Positions 1 to 13,100 of a DNA stretch of 64,000 nt are shown piece by piece. The DNA lies in the NCBI GenBank assembly GCA_964020085.1, contig OZ026603.1, forward strand, positions 4,292,314 to 4,356,313. Direction: 5' to 3'. The position numbers and the translations under genes are program-made. The notes below the pieces were generated by a model. The model made no database searches and was not told where the DNA came from. It saw only the letters and a program-made list of their open reading frames with translations. This DNA comes from Micromussa lordhowensis. Its lineage: Eukaryota > Cnidaria > Anthozoa > Scleractinia > Lobophylliidae. Each line of letters starts with the position of its first letter. Within the stretch, counting starts at the first letter, position 1.

Positions 1-1153
1 CATTCTTCAAATTCCTCTTCAGATTTACACCGTGCCTCTTTTACCGCACAACTCTGGCAGGCCTTTGAAAGCACATGGTAATCCAGCACTTCCCCAGTGT
101 CCACTGAAATGACAAACACAACTCCAGTAAGAGAAGTGAAGCCTCTTTTGGCCCATGTACCATCAAAGCTGACTGCGGCATCCACAACTTCATCACTATC
201 TCCATCACCATTTTCTCCCAGAATGTGTTGCCGAAGCCTTTGTCCGGCTTGTTTCATATCATTTTCTGCTTTAAGTTCAAGGGCATCAAGAATTGTTTCT
301 ACATGTTGATAGTAAGCTGTTTTCGTAATGCATGGCATGTTCATGATGCTGCAGAAAGATGCAAGTCCTTCGTAACCACCACCAGTTTCAATTGAATGGT
401 AAACAATACGCCTGTTAACATCAACAGATTTTCCCCGCTTGCTGATAAAGGAGGAAGTTTCCAAAGGTGTCTCTTCAAGGCACAAGCTACACTGTGCAGA
501 GAGATGAGCCATTAGCCCTCTTCTTTTGGATTCACTCTCCTGAATCGTTAAATTTCCTAAAATAATAATATACCTCAGATAAATAAATGTGAAAAACACA
601 TTTTTCAGGGACATCACTGTACATGAAAAACAGTGATCTTAACATATTTCCAAAGCAAAATGAGTGAACATAGTAAGCCAGCAACTGTGTATTCAATGTC
701 TTAGAACATTCAGTCAAAGAGAAACTGGATGACACAGTTGTAACATTTGGTACATAACCATAAATAACGACTGAAGCCGATCACATGTAAACTTGCCAAA
801 GTCAAAATATGTAACTTTAATATCTCACCTTCCTCCCAGACATGTGCACTGGAGAGAGTAGAAGAAAACTTGTTGAGATCTATTAGCCTGTATCCCTGTC
901 CTTCAAAATCGCTTTCCTTAGAGCCTTCTGATGAAGCATCACTGTCTGGTAAACTCATTTTCGATCTAGATGCACTGATCGGTTGATCAGTGTCAGATTC
1001 CGAGGATGAATCGTTCGATGTACCAGGCGTTGCATCATTGATTTCACTCGTAACAAATGCTTCTTTCAACTTTTTGGCATGTCTCTGTTTTCCTGAGAAT
1101 GCTTTTCCTTTTCTCTTTTTCCTAATACGTTTTTGGTCTTTTTCCCGGTCATT
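1..1153 (-). CDS. Mutator-like (MULE) transposase, partial, two exons visible
   Basis: Two minus-strand exons, 829-1153 and 1-556, are joined by a GT-AG intron (557-828) that keeps the frame; the protein runs off the window start. The upstream exon begins after a pyrimidine-rich acceptor and encodes a basic segment (KRIRKKRKGKAFSGK) then a Ser/Asp/Glu-rich stretch. The downstream exon holds a CxxC pair (CSLCL), the FSSTL...SKRGKSVDVNRR region, and the block VSFDGTWAKRGFTSLTG followed by a CxxC (CQSCAV). This DGTWxxRG block is characteristic of the Mutator-like transposase domain common in cnidarian genomes (family knowledge). The enzyme would cut and paste its own element in the nucleus. No stop or frameshift is seen in the visible part, so the copy may be fairly young. 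The first exon and the catalytic C-terminal half lie outside what I can see. Confidence 0.85.
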
Positions 1154-1740
1154 CTAGAGGACAATCACTACTACAAGAGGATAGATATCACAATATCGTT
1201 GTCGAGTCGATCGAAGCACGCTGCAATTCTATCCCATGAGCCCAAATCAGGATATCTATGTCATATAAGACCACACAGAGTTTCCTCGTGGTTTTGTTTG
1301 TGATTTATGGGAATTGAAAGAACTCCAGGGAATAAAACGACGCCGAAAACATAAAAATGCTCTTTGCGTTACCATAGAAACCGATTTATTTATTTTACCC
1401 TAGTTATAAATGATCGCTCGTAAACAGCTTCACATTATAAATTGGGCCTTAAAACACATTTCAGAGGTAACCTTAATGGTTAAAGCTATATATGCCTCAA
1501 TAAAAAAAATTTCGCTTTTGGGAACCAAATTCATGTGTACCCCCGCCTTAATGAGTTTGAGAAGGCTAATTTTCTAATTTTTTATTTCGAATTTATCGCT
1601 GTGTCCTAGATTCAGTTTCGTGACAGTTTTGACAGTGGTAAACAAAGTAAATGACTTAAGGGTACCACGAGATTCGAAGGTAAAATATAAAATCCTTTTT
1701 TAATTGACGTTCTCCTCGACGTCGCCGTCGTAGGTTCTTA

Positions 1741-1960
1741 AGGCCCTGTCCACACTAATCCGTTTTCAAACGAAAACGGAGCTGTTTTGCTCGGGATACG
1801 GCTATCGTCCACACTTCAACGCCGATAACGATCACCGGAAACGGAAACATTCGAAAACGCTCTCCAGAGTGGAACGATTTGAAAACGATGCTTTCTGAAA
1901 ACGCTGTTTTCTAGTGTGGACGGTGAAAACGATGCTATCCAAAACGGCGACGTCACCAAA
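1741..1960. repeat. Fragment of a GTCCACACTAATCCG repeat family
   Basis: Contains GTCCACACTAATCCG, repeated GAAAACG motifs and a terminal GTGTGGACGG. The same vocabulary recurs at 6955-7345 and 16588-16725, which points to a dispersed non-autonomous DNA element. No target duplication could be defined. Confidence 0.6.
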
Positions 1961-2630
1961 AATAGGGATCTTTCTGCAGGTACCGGAGCACAGATTACGT
2001 AAGCTTACGTAAAACAAAAGAAAGAAAAGACAGGAAACAAAACAACTCCAAATAAAGACTAATCCCAAGTGACCCAAAATACAAAGCTTTCCGGTACCTG
2101 CAGATGTATCCAAAAATAGACAGACCGGGCGCCAGACCACTCGACCGTGACTGACGATGTATGGACAAAAAAAAAAATCTACATTTAGTTATAAACTAGT
2201 ACAAATTTCTCCTATCATGATTTTGGTAAATTCTGGTGCATTTTTAAGCATTAGTAGCTGGTTTTGCGAGCTCACCGAACTAATTTTTGTCATGATACCA
2301 TACATTTCTTCTACTGGTTACCCCCCAAAAACGCAAGGGATTATGGGTCATGTGCAAGTAGCGAATTCGCCCTTGTTGGATATGAAGTGATTATAACCAA
2401 CTCGCGTAAGGACAAATTTGCACTCTTCGCGTCATGGTATTGGGCTACTGGTACTATCCCTCATTTCACTGGTCTCTTTTGTTTCTAAGCTGCATAAATG
2501 ATACACAGCAATGCTCTCAAAAGCCCTTTTCATGGTTAGTTTGCAAATGTTATCTACCGCGGTTTAAAACTGCAAAATAGCCCGAAATTTGTCTCAAATA
2601 TACATAGTAGATTGCACTCTTTTTTTATTT

Positions 2631-2632
2631 AA

Positions 2633-2706
<74 letters not shown>

Positions 2707-2746
2707 AATCATCTCATATCCAACAAACGCGAGTGGAATAATTGTT
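2631..2746. repeat. 116-bp palindromic MITE
   Basis: The left arm, from AACAATTATTCCATGAGCGC through TTGGATATGAGATGAT, is matched in reverse complement by the right arm ending GTGGAATAATTGTT. The centre is CpG-rich (GAGGCGCGTAGCGCC). It would fold into a long hairpin, typical of a foldback MITE. Confidence 0.75.
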
Positions 2747-2889
2747 TTATTAAAAACGCCTCCCAAAAATAGAAAACTAGGCTATAATAAAAGCAAAAAG
2801 GCCCAAAAAATCACGCCTACGCTCGCCATCTTTGCAGATCATGGTATAATGGCTCATATACCATGATGGCTAAGCCAATGAAAACTCTC

Positions 2890-2924
<35 letters not shown>

Positions 2925-2935
2925 AGCATATATTT
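2747..2935 (+). repeat. Dispersed repeat, copy shared with 62355-62555
   Basis: The segment with CGCCTCCCAAAAATAGAAAAC, ATACCATGATGG and AATTGCATTATCCAATGATC is found again near 62.4 kb with the same order and spacing. It directly follows the palindrome at 2631-2746 and may be part of the same element. Confidence 0.6.
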
Positions 2936-3935
2936 CATAAGAATATCGAGGTTGGAATTTGCGGACAATTTTAAGAATAAACCCGAGGCTGAGATTTTGA
3001 AAATAAGATAATTGTGTGTGTTGAATATTTATAAATACAATACAATTATATGTTTTTTACCAAATCATATAAAGAGTACAAAATGTTTACTTTCTCTAAA
3101 CGGTAAAACAAGCCGAAAAGCAACAAAAACAGCACTAGCCGTCTGTTCAATGCCAATAACATTTCTGTGCGCCATATCAGGCTTTTTAAAATACCTGCAG
3201 ACTGGCTCCAAAATTACTTTAACACCATCCAGACACCAAACACATTCAAAAACAGAAATGTCATACCCTATAATCCAAGAATATTCACAAGGATATTTTC
3301 AGCCTAAAATCGGTAGATAAATAAGAATATTCAGCCTCGGCCGGAAAAAAAATATTCTTATCAAAAAAAGAGTGTATGCTGTAACGCAAATGAGAAAAGT
3401 TAAGGCTACCGAATTTCCAGCCTAAAAAATTTGGGGCAGATTCTACATAAATCTGGGTATTAAACTAGGACTCGAATATACATTTTATTTATTACATCAT
3501 TCTAAACGTAGGTACAGTACATATATTTATAATTCTTACTCTTGATGCATAAACATGGACAATACTGTCTGTTGATAAAAACTGAAAAAAGGTAAAAGGA
3601 ACAACAGCAATGAAATATAAACCCTAACATACTTGCGCATTGATGTAACGCCATCCAAAGATGTCCTTAAGGTTGGTCACGCAATTTTTCACCCCTCACA
3701 AGGAGGGAACGATGGTGTGACGGGTCCTAAAAGCGCTGACTACGACAACACTGGGTTACTTTGTGATTCAGTAAACAAACAAGGAAATTTATCAAATTTT
3801 GGCGTCTGTAATCCATCTGCCACTTACAAGATAATGCCATTGATTTACTTTTACAAACTTAAAAGCAAATAAGTTCCTGGGATAAGTTAGGCTCACCACT
3901 TCAGCGTATCAATTTAAACATGTCTTCTATACAAT

Positions 3936-3941
3936 TTTATT
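3936..3941 (-). terminator. Candidate EXOC1 polyadenylation signal
   Basis: AATAAA on the minus strand, about 255 bases beyond the EXOC1 stop codon. This is a good distance for a 3' UTR, but the site is chosen by sequence only and other AT-rich hexamers are nearby. Confidence 0.4.
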
Positions 3942-4195
3942 TTCCATTCCGTTACTAATTCTCCACATAAACTTTTTTCACATAAACTATAATTTTTTTT
4001 CTTGCCATGCGGATCTTATTTTCCATATGGATCGCTAATCTAGACTTGTACATCATTTTTAGCCCGTGAGTTCCTTTTGGTAAGGAGCACCATTCCCGCC
4101 AAAACTTCACGTACTCGACCCATATCCCTTCGAGCAACACACTAATCATTTAAACGAAGCCGCTGGACAAGTCCTGACTAAGGCCGTTTTTATGT

Positions 4196-7100
4196 TCAAT
4201 GACTTTGAGCAATGCTAGAAAAGTATGACAGAATGTCATTGATGGTCACTTCAAGATTGATCATGGAACCAGGGTAACAACGCTGAATGAGATCTTCAAA
4301 GTGTTTGTACTGTTGAATGAATTCTTCCTGCATAGAGTGCCAGACAACCTGAAACGATACAAAAATACACATTTAACCATGGTTAACAGTATGTCATTGA
4401 AATGAAGAGTCTTGGCATCAACAAGGGAAACTGTGCGTCTTCATTAGACCCAGCGTCGATTCCGGCGCTTTTCCTAGAAAAGGAAAAACCGCTGAGAAAA
4501 AGGTTGCACTTGCTACATTGTGGTAAGCACGTTCAGAGTGGAAAACAGCACTGCGCAGCTTTCTGCGCATCCCTAACCCTACTTGCGGACTCAGGTAATA
4601 ATGCGGGATGCAATGGTGGAAAGAACGGCAGAGTCGACGGCGGATTGTTACAAGGTACGCGAGGATGTCGTTTGGTTGATATATTTGTACTTGGGCAAGC
4701 ATGAATTTTTTCGGCATTTCACTGTTAAGAATGCAAGGCTCCCCCTGCCCGCTGAGACTCTCTTGCTTATATATTCAGCGGTTTGCTTATATGGATGCAA
4801 TATGTAAAGTGGGTTTGTGGAAAAAGTGTCTTCGCACCGAAATTTCTTGTGTACCGCGGGGAAATAAAGGGTTAGGAAACCTTCTTTAGGTAATTTTGTC
4901 CGAAAAAAATTGAATCCACACGAAAGCAATGCACCAGCTTTCCATTCGTGACGTGAAAATGTTGCTGCTTACAGGGAAAATTGGGAAAACATATAAAGTT
5001 CGTAACTTTAGTCTTTTATTGTTTACACGATCGACGAAATTTGGACTTGGAGCCTGTCGCACAGCCAAAACTCGCGCATGCTTATTACCTTTTTCCGCTC
5101 TAAAGTAGGCACGCTGGCCTGATGTTCAGTTCACTGGCTCACTGTGCCGAGTTTTTCCTAGCCTCTGTTACTGGCGAATTAAATGCTGGGGAGGGGAGGC
5201 TAACCTGTGATGAACTAGCATCTCAACAGTTGTCTGTCAAATCGACCAGGAGATATGAGAGACCGATGTATTAACGGTTGAATAACCTGTTCTGCTTTGC
5301 TCAGGGCATACAGTGTGTTGCTCCAAAGAATCTCCCCTTCCAACACTCCCGACCGTGATCAGAATAAAAGGAAATATAGAACTGTAATAAAAAGCTACCA
5401 TAGTACCTGAAGCAAGTTTTCCTCTTCGCACAAATGCTTTTCCACTTTCTTGTACAGCTGTTCTAACCCTTTCTTAAGTTCTTTCGCTGGGTACTCTTTG
5501 ATACACTTTCTCAGTTCTTGTTTGCTAAACGCCAACTGATATCCAACTTCATCCTCCTTGACTCCAGCTGCGATGCACTCCTGGACTCCCTCAAAAAAGA
5601 TCTGTAACACCAAGAGTACAGTCATTGAAGACGCGACAATTGTGGAGGGCGCATCGTGAAACAATTAGCCTAAATCTTACAAGGTCACCTACAACTTAAC
5701 TTTAACTTTTCTTTTCTTTTCGTTTCTTACATATAGTTAAAAGAATTGCTTGCCCCCCCAACTAACTCCAGACCTAATCGAGGCGGGGGCGAGAGTTTAT
5801 ATTAGTATAGGTAATCATACGGTTTTTTTCGTTCAATTTTTTAGTGGAATTAATTTGCACTTGTGAGTTTTTCAAAAAGCTGAAATTGCACTCGCCGAGG
5901 CGGCTCGTGCAATTTCAGCATTTTGAAAAACTCACAAGTGCAAATAATTTCAAATTGAACGAGAAAAACCGTATGATTACCTATTAATAATACAAACATG
6001 AAAAAATTCGCGCAGAAAAATTGCCGGAAGATGTTTCTTGAAGCCATTCTTTTCGCATTCGAGAATGAAAAAATTTCAGAGTTTCGTACAAAATTTTTGT
6101 CACTGCTTTACATGATATCAGTGGCCTACAAAATTTCTCATCGTCTTTCTGCCAATCATTATCCAGAATTACGATGTGTAATTTGCACTGGTGTTACACT
6201 TTTGGCACCGGTGTTACACTTTTTCCACTGGTGTTACACTTGAGCTGCACTGCTCTCAGCCAATCAGATTCGAGTAATTTTTTCATGTGTATAAAAGGTA
6301 ATAATACTTTACAACAAAATTACAAAAGGTACAAGTGAACAATAGAAAAAACTACAAATACTTGTCCTCTATGTCGCAATATTTCTTGTAAGATTTCTTC
6401 ATTAAACTACTCTTTTTAGATTGTTTGATATGTTTCTAAATTTCCTGCAAACGCCACACCACAACTGCACACTTGGGCACTTTTAACTGTTCTTGAAAAA
6501 GTTTTTTTTTCCAAATCCCTTCCAACGTATCTAGATATTTTTGAATCCGCAACTTTTTCTTTCCGGATTCAAAAATTTCCCCGTCCACACATGGCGAATT
6601 CAAATCGAATTCGCCTGTCCACAAGCATCCGATGATATCCGGATTCACTCTAGAGAAACTAGGCCTGCATTGGTTTATTGTTCGGTAAGAGACTGGACAC
6701 GATTTTGCTTCGTCATCGGATTCGAAAGGTATCCGGATTCACCGCCACACGTTATCGGATTTGTTGCGGATTTATTTTTTTTCCACTCAAAAATATCCGG
6801 ATTCGCTGCTGAATTCGCCGGATGCGTGTGGACGGAAGCCGTATCCGAAGAGAAAAAGTTGCGGATTCAAATATTTCCGGATACGTGTGGATAGGACCTT
6901 AATAGGGCAAAAATAAAAACTCGTAGATGCACAAATCCATTCCAAGGCACTCTTATAGGCTCCGTCCACATTACGCCGCGGGAATTTGAAACGCAGCTTC
7001 AATTCTACGGTTAGGCTCACCGTCCACACTAATCCGTCACGAAAACGGCCGAGCTTCTCGAAAACGCTCTTCAAACCGAAGGAATTTGACAACGCCGGCT

Positions 7101-10100
7101 TTTCGTTTTCGTGTGCACGGGTAACATTTTGAAAACGGAGCTTTCCGAAAACGATGGCGTCACGATAATCACAATCAAACACAAATCCAAAATGACTGGT
7201 GATTGTTGCGTTTTTAAAATCCTCCTGTGTAGTGTTGACGGAAAACATTTGATGCGTTTTCAGAGTGAAGCCTTCGTTTTCAAATTCCTCCGGCGTAGTG
7301 CGGACGGGCAGCCTTCAAATGAAGACGGAATAATGTAATCCGTCTACATTTCATCTACACATAGCCTGTCTGTAAATCCATACATTTAGTTTCTCCATGG
7401 GTCTTCCAAGCATTTCCTTGACGTACATCTTTTGGCTGTCGTTGTACTTCTTCTTTGCTTCCCTCTTCTCATGCTCCAAGCAAACAATTTTTAGTCGTGT
7501 CAAAACCCCTGAGTAAAGTCACAAAAAGCGCCTGGAGTTACATCAGTCTCTACGTCACTGCTGGTCACATCGGTCTCTACGTCACTGGTTTGGCTTTCGC
7601 CCATTGGTTCACCAAACTTGTGGAAAGGGCGCTAACCAATCAGGTCGCATGATTTAATTAAATCAATCAATGAAATGTTTAAGTTCCATGCTATTTAGTA
7701 TTTCTGTGCTAATTGGGGGCACTATAAATGAAGAAACAAATTTTGTACTAAAACGAACTAAAGCCTTGTTAATTTCCAAGACGTGGAGTTGTATTCGAGA
7801 TCACCAAACACCAATCCGCCCAGTAGCAGGGAGGAGGATTTGAACCCGGGACCTCCAGATTACAAATCTAGTGCCCTATGACCACTAAGCCACGCCGCAT
7901 CCAATAGCCCAATTTCGATATATTAAAATTCCGCCTAAAACAATAGACCTCAGCATGAGGCTCTTGGGAATAAACCCCACAAACTCTGTAGTTATTCCCA
8001 CGAGCCTCGTGCTGAGGTCTATTGTTTTAGGCGGAATTTTAATATATCGAAATTGGGCTATTTCTCTCATCCAATTTCCAATTTTCTTACATTTCCCGCT
8101 GCTTGCCCCTTTCGTGTTTTTATGTTGTACAACTCAATACTTACTGAACAAGTGATGATAGTTTTCTGTAGGAAAACAAAAACAAAACAAAAATGAGATT
8201 AGTCTTAAGCTTTAAGTTTGCCCGTATCTACCTTGAAACCGCTAGCGAGAGGATTTACCCTTCGAGACAGGAGGGAAGGCGGTTTTGCGTCCGCTTGCGA
8301 GACGAGTTGGTTGAAGGGGAAAAATTGGTTGCATTTTCATTAATTCTGTATTGTTTAACCTGCCGCTCGACCAATGCGAACGTCCGGTTGAGAATAGTTC
8401 AAAAGGATAGTTGATTGGTTTGCCAGTTTCAACGCGATGTTGAGGAGTGCTTGGTCCGTTCCTTGTCTATACGTGTCTTTGACAATTAGATTATGAGCTC
8501 GAGATTTCTACCGCGTGATAATTGACGGGGGCGCAGCCCGAGTCAACTATCGCACATATAAATCGAGAGCGAATATTCTAATTGTTTTAGTATGAATACG
8601 CCAGCAATTCAAACTTCATCTATATCCTCTGCACAGACACTTCGAAAAAGCAAGACGCGGCGGTGATTTTGTTAACAACCCTGCTAAACCACTGACTATC
8701 TACTTAAAGTGCCTATGAAGTAAAAAATAATTGCTGCTGATTTGAAAGGATTTTCAGCGTAAAGTAGAATGGCGTTTTCCTTTTCGGAATACCTTTTTCG
8801 TTTTAGAGATATTCACGTTTTTGTATTATGAGTGATGACGTCATAGGTGGTTCCACTAAAACAGTTCCAACACTCAATCAAGCATATCTCTAGAAATATT
8901 AAAGCGGTGGCCTTCAAACTTGGCACCAGAAATGTACATCGTAAAAGAAACAAAACGAGACCCGTTGTGCCGTTGCCATGACAACGGTTATGCCGCTGGT
9001 CGTGTTTTAATTAAAACTAAAATTCTCAGATTTTATCTTAAACAACGATCATTCACTCTCAACAATCTAATGGGGAGAGTTAAGACAATATGGGAACCAT
9101 GTGTGTTCCGAGCAAGACCCTCTGTCCCTTTTCAAAGGGTTGCAAATGGGCATATTTGGTTTTTCACAGAGAGTGTTGCCATGGTAACAAAATGGTAGGT
9201 GTCATTCTGTTCCTTTTGTGATGTATATTTCTGGTGCCAAGTTTGAAGAACACTGCTCCAATATTTCTGGAGATATTAATGATTCAGTGTTTTTCTTTTC
9301 AAGTGAAACGATTTATGACGTCATCACTTCCCTCATTTGCATAATACAAAAACCTAAATATCTCTAGAACGAAAAAAGATATTTCAAAAAGGAAAACGCC
9401 ATTCTTCTTTTCTTTGAAAAGTCTTTCAAATAAGCAACAATAATTTTTTACTTCATAGGCACTTTAACAATTAGATTATGAGCTCGAGATTTCTATCGCG
9501 CGATAGAAATCGAGAGCGAATAATCTAATTGTTTTAGTATAAATCTACTAGTCGTTCAAAACGTAATCTAAATCCTCTTCTCAACACTTAGAAAACGCCA
9601 AGAAAGGGCCGTCATTTTGTTAACAAGTGCACACTGTTACGCTACTCACTATCACAGAATAGATAGTGAGTAGCGTAGCCAATCAGAGAATGGCATTCGT
9701 GATAGAACGGTAGTAGATTTATACTAAAACAGAATAGATGGTTAGGGATCAAACCGCGACCGCTCGACCCGGAGACAAGCGCACTAACTATGAGGCCACC
9801 GCGCCCCCCACAGCGTAGGGAATAAGAGAACGGCATTCGTGATAGAACGCTAGTAGATTCATACTAATGTTGGTTAAACCATTTATTAAATCCATTTCGA
9901 AATCACTGGTAATCCTTGTAACGTGATTGGTTCTCGGCTGTGCGATTTATTCACGAATCGCACTATCTTTTGCTCTAAATCGCATCTTTTTCTCAGCCAG
10001 TGAGAATGGGACAGTAAAACAAAACAACCAATCAGATTTAAGGCTTTTTTAAACTCACCAACAGGAAAATAAAAGACAAAAAAGCCATTGTTTGGCAAAT

Positions 10101-13100
10101 TTGGCAACTTTGTTCAATAAATATTGGTCCTGACCAAAATCTTGTTCCTGTATTTGGGCTATTAAAAATGGATCTAATAAAGTGGTAATTGAACTTTGGG
10201 TCGCGCAATTTTGGACTGAAATCATACTTGTGATATCAAATCTAACTCGCGCTGCGCGGTCGTTCAATTTTGAAATCACGCGTATGATTTCAGACCAAAT
10301 TGTACTCCACTCAGTTCAATTACCATTATTTACTGTTTGAAATAAGGGAGCAATATGGCTGAGTTCCATAATTTTCCAACGCGGTTTAAATTGAAAGGCG
10401 AGTAACCGCTTTTAGAAGAAGTAATCAGAGTGCGAATCTCATCTGTTTGCAAAGAGGTATACGCATTCAAGGTTCCGAAACGACTACTGTTGCTTGAGGA
10501 AAGTCACTCCTCTTTACAGAAGGATGGTTCAATAAAGTACAATACTTAAGTCTAAGTAGTTAAGTAGTCTAAGTAGTTAAGTTCTAGGTAATATATTTAA
10601 GGTTAATGCGCACGGCTCTTTAGAAGACCACTTTTTAGTGATAAGGATCCCGTGGATAAATAAAGTTCAGTTCAGTTCAATACCCTTGTACATACATGCA
10701 CTAGGCATTGCAGGCACAAAGAAAACCCCACCGTCCCGTCCCCTGTAGACTTACCCATCATGATGACTGCCCGCGGCGTCTTCTGATGTTCATCAGCCAT
10801 TCGCTCTATGTTCTCAAACAAGACTCGTATAAGATGGTGATACGCCTTCTCAAGGTCATTACGACGATCCGAGTTCTTGAACACGCTTTCTGAAATGCCT
10901 GCAAATTCCTAAAAGGAGTGTAACTCGTTAAAGCAAATCGAAAATCAAAGACTCGCCAGTGTTGGAAATCAACATTTGAGAGCACCCGCCATTCGGGCGA
11001 GTGACTCGCCCAGTGTAATTTTCACTCGCCCAGAAAGATGCCTTCCCTCCACCCTGAAAAATCTCTGCAATCATGCACAAACCATACGCTTGTTTCGGTA
11101 GCAGCCAGCTTGCCATTTCGTATTTCGCCTTCTTGTTCTGGTCCATTACACGACGCCTCCGCGGACCAATTTTACTGTTTTATCTTCGTTTTTATCTTCA
11201 ATTTTTGACTCTCCTTGGGAATTTCATTTCATTTTTCCGTAGTTTTAAAAACAGCTGACATTACCGAATTGGCATATATCCCTAGAATCGAGACATTGAA
11301 GTAAAGAACTTGTCAGCCCGATAATCAATCCCTCGGCTCAACTAGACACCAGCATTATCACTTCAGACACGTGTAAGCATTATGTAAATTATCACTGCGA
11401 GGAAACCGTACTTCATTTTGTCCTTTTATAAAAACACTAAGTTGCCTTTTATTGGCAAATTAGTGGGACATCTGGAAAGATAAAAAAAAATTAAAAAAAA
11501 GCACTGGTAAGTTCACATTTATAGATATTCTCGCCAAAATGGAAATAAAAAGGAGTGTCATCCAGTGATGATGATTTCCCAAATAATTTCCCAAAAATGA
11601 AAATCGTACTCGCCAAACGGGCGAGTGATCGATTTGTACTCGCCCGACGCTTTCCACACTCACATTGACGAGCAGGCAAGCGCTAATTTTCAACACTGCT
11701 CACTCTTTTAGGCGTACCTCGAACTTCGTCACGAAGGGTAAAATTCCACATTTCTTTGTCTTCTGGATCTTCGTTTCCTCAATTTGCTTTTTCAGGTTCG
11801 ACTACAGGAAAGATCAAAAGGAGATCGTTTGCACTATTCTTGGGTAAACAAGACACTTTAATATCAATAAGTAAGCTGTTAAGTTCATGGCCCCAATTTC
11901 CACGAGGAGAGAAGGGAAAAATGACGATGAAATGTTAAATCTAACGCCATCTGACAGTTCTGAAGGATTGATTGAAACATTGATGCATAGTTGAAAGCTA
12001 AGTCTTGGTCTATTACAAAGCAAAAAAGATTGGTGCAATATTTCGTACGCTGTAGTCACTATTGAACTTAGGGGAGTGGTGAAGGGTTGAGTGGGGCTTT
12101 TTTATACACATCAGTAACTCACTATAAACTTGTCAAAGAGCCTCTTCACAGAAATGAGGCAGTTTCCAAGCTGCTGGCTGAGGAACGAAACAGGAGAGCC
12201 AGAGAGCTGGGTCGTAATCACGAAATGACCGATCTTCACCAGCATATACATGGTGTTACTGTAAAACAATGAAAAACAACCGTTAACATAAGATTGAACA
12301 TTAAACCTGATTTACACTACAACATAACCACAAGCACATGGTAGTGAGGACGGGCTCAACACAGAAACAAGCTTACGCTTATGTCAAGTGAGAACGCCGC
12401 CACCTTGTTTAATTGTATCGAGGGGGTGTAGAGCCGAGAATAAGGCAATAATTCATTCTGCGCCTGCCTACGTTCTTACGCTTGCGCTGTGGGTGTCCTC
12501 CCTACCGCCATGCTGATTGGTTGTACTTGTTCTTATGTTGTGCGGTCTCTCAAACCATCTTAGTGTGAGTAGTAAAATGTCATTTGTCCTTGCAACGATT
12601 TTCTCCTGTATTTCCTCGTTCCTCGGTAGAACAACAGAAGACCTCTTAAGTAGCATCAAAGTGAAATGTCGTATCTTTACCTCGTATGGTTTAAAAACAT
12701 TGCCAGGAGTTATGGAATCCCTCAAGCAGTGAAAGCAGGAAAGGCTCAGATATTTCATCCAAGAATCGACATAAAACATAACCACAATGCAAAGAATATA
12801 TCCATTAAGCTATTGAGGACTCCTTTAGGACTCTTTTGAGGTGATATCCTTAATTAAAAGTGAATCAAGTGCACTTACAAGTTATCGAGTCTATCGGCAA
12901 AGTGGATGTAACTGAGTAACTCGGTCTCCAACACACTAAATAATCCCTGCATGACTTTCCTGGGAAGAAAATAAGCAGCAACGAGAAAATTTCAGACACA
13001 ACGAAAACAGTGAACTTTGAAGAGCTCTTTCACAGTTTTATGCTGGATAAGAGGAAAACACATCAAAATTTAGAAGAATAGGCTCGGAACTCGAAGTTTT

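Larger units (their letters stand above)
1154..4195. other. Intergenic stretch between transposase exons and EXOC1 3' end
   Basis: About 3 kb with no convincing coding exon. It holds a GTCCACAC-family fragment (about 1741-1960), a 116-bp palindrome (2631-2746), a segment repeated near 62.4 kb (2747-2935) and a candidate polyadenylation signal for EXOC1 (3936-3941). A short inverted pair, GCAGGTACCGG near 1978 and its complement near 2095, is also present. The ORFs here are short and have no recognisable motif. Confidence 0.5.

Noticed and set aside
6787..7248. 153-codon minus-strand ORF
   Set aside because: Lies across two MITE-type repeats rich in GAAAACG and TCCGGAT motifs; the frame is open because of repeat composition.
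7810..7895. Functional tRNA-Thr(TGT) gene
   Set aside because: The T-stem does not pair and the acceptor stem is not closed; treated as a SINE head.
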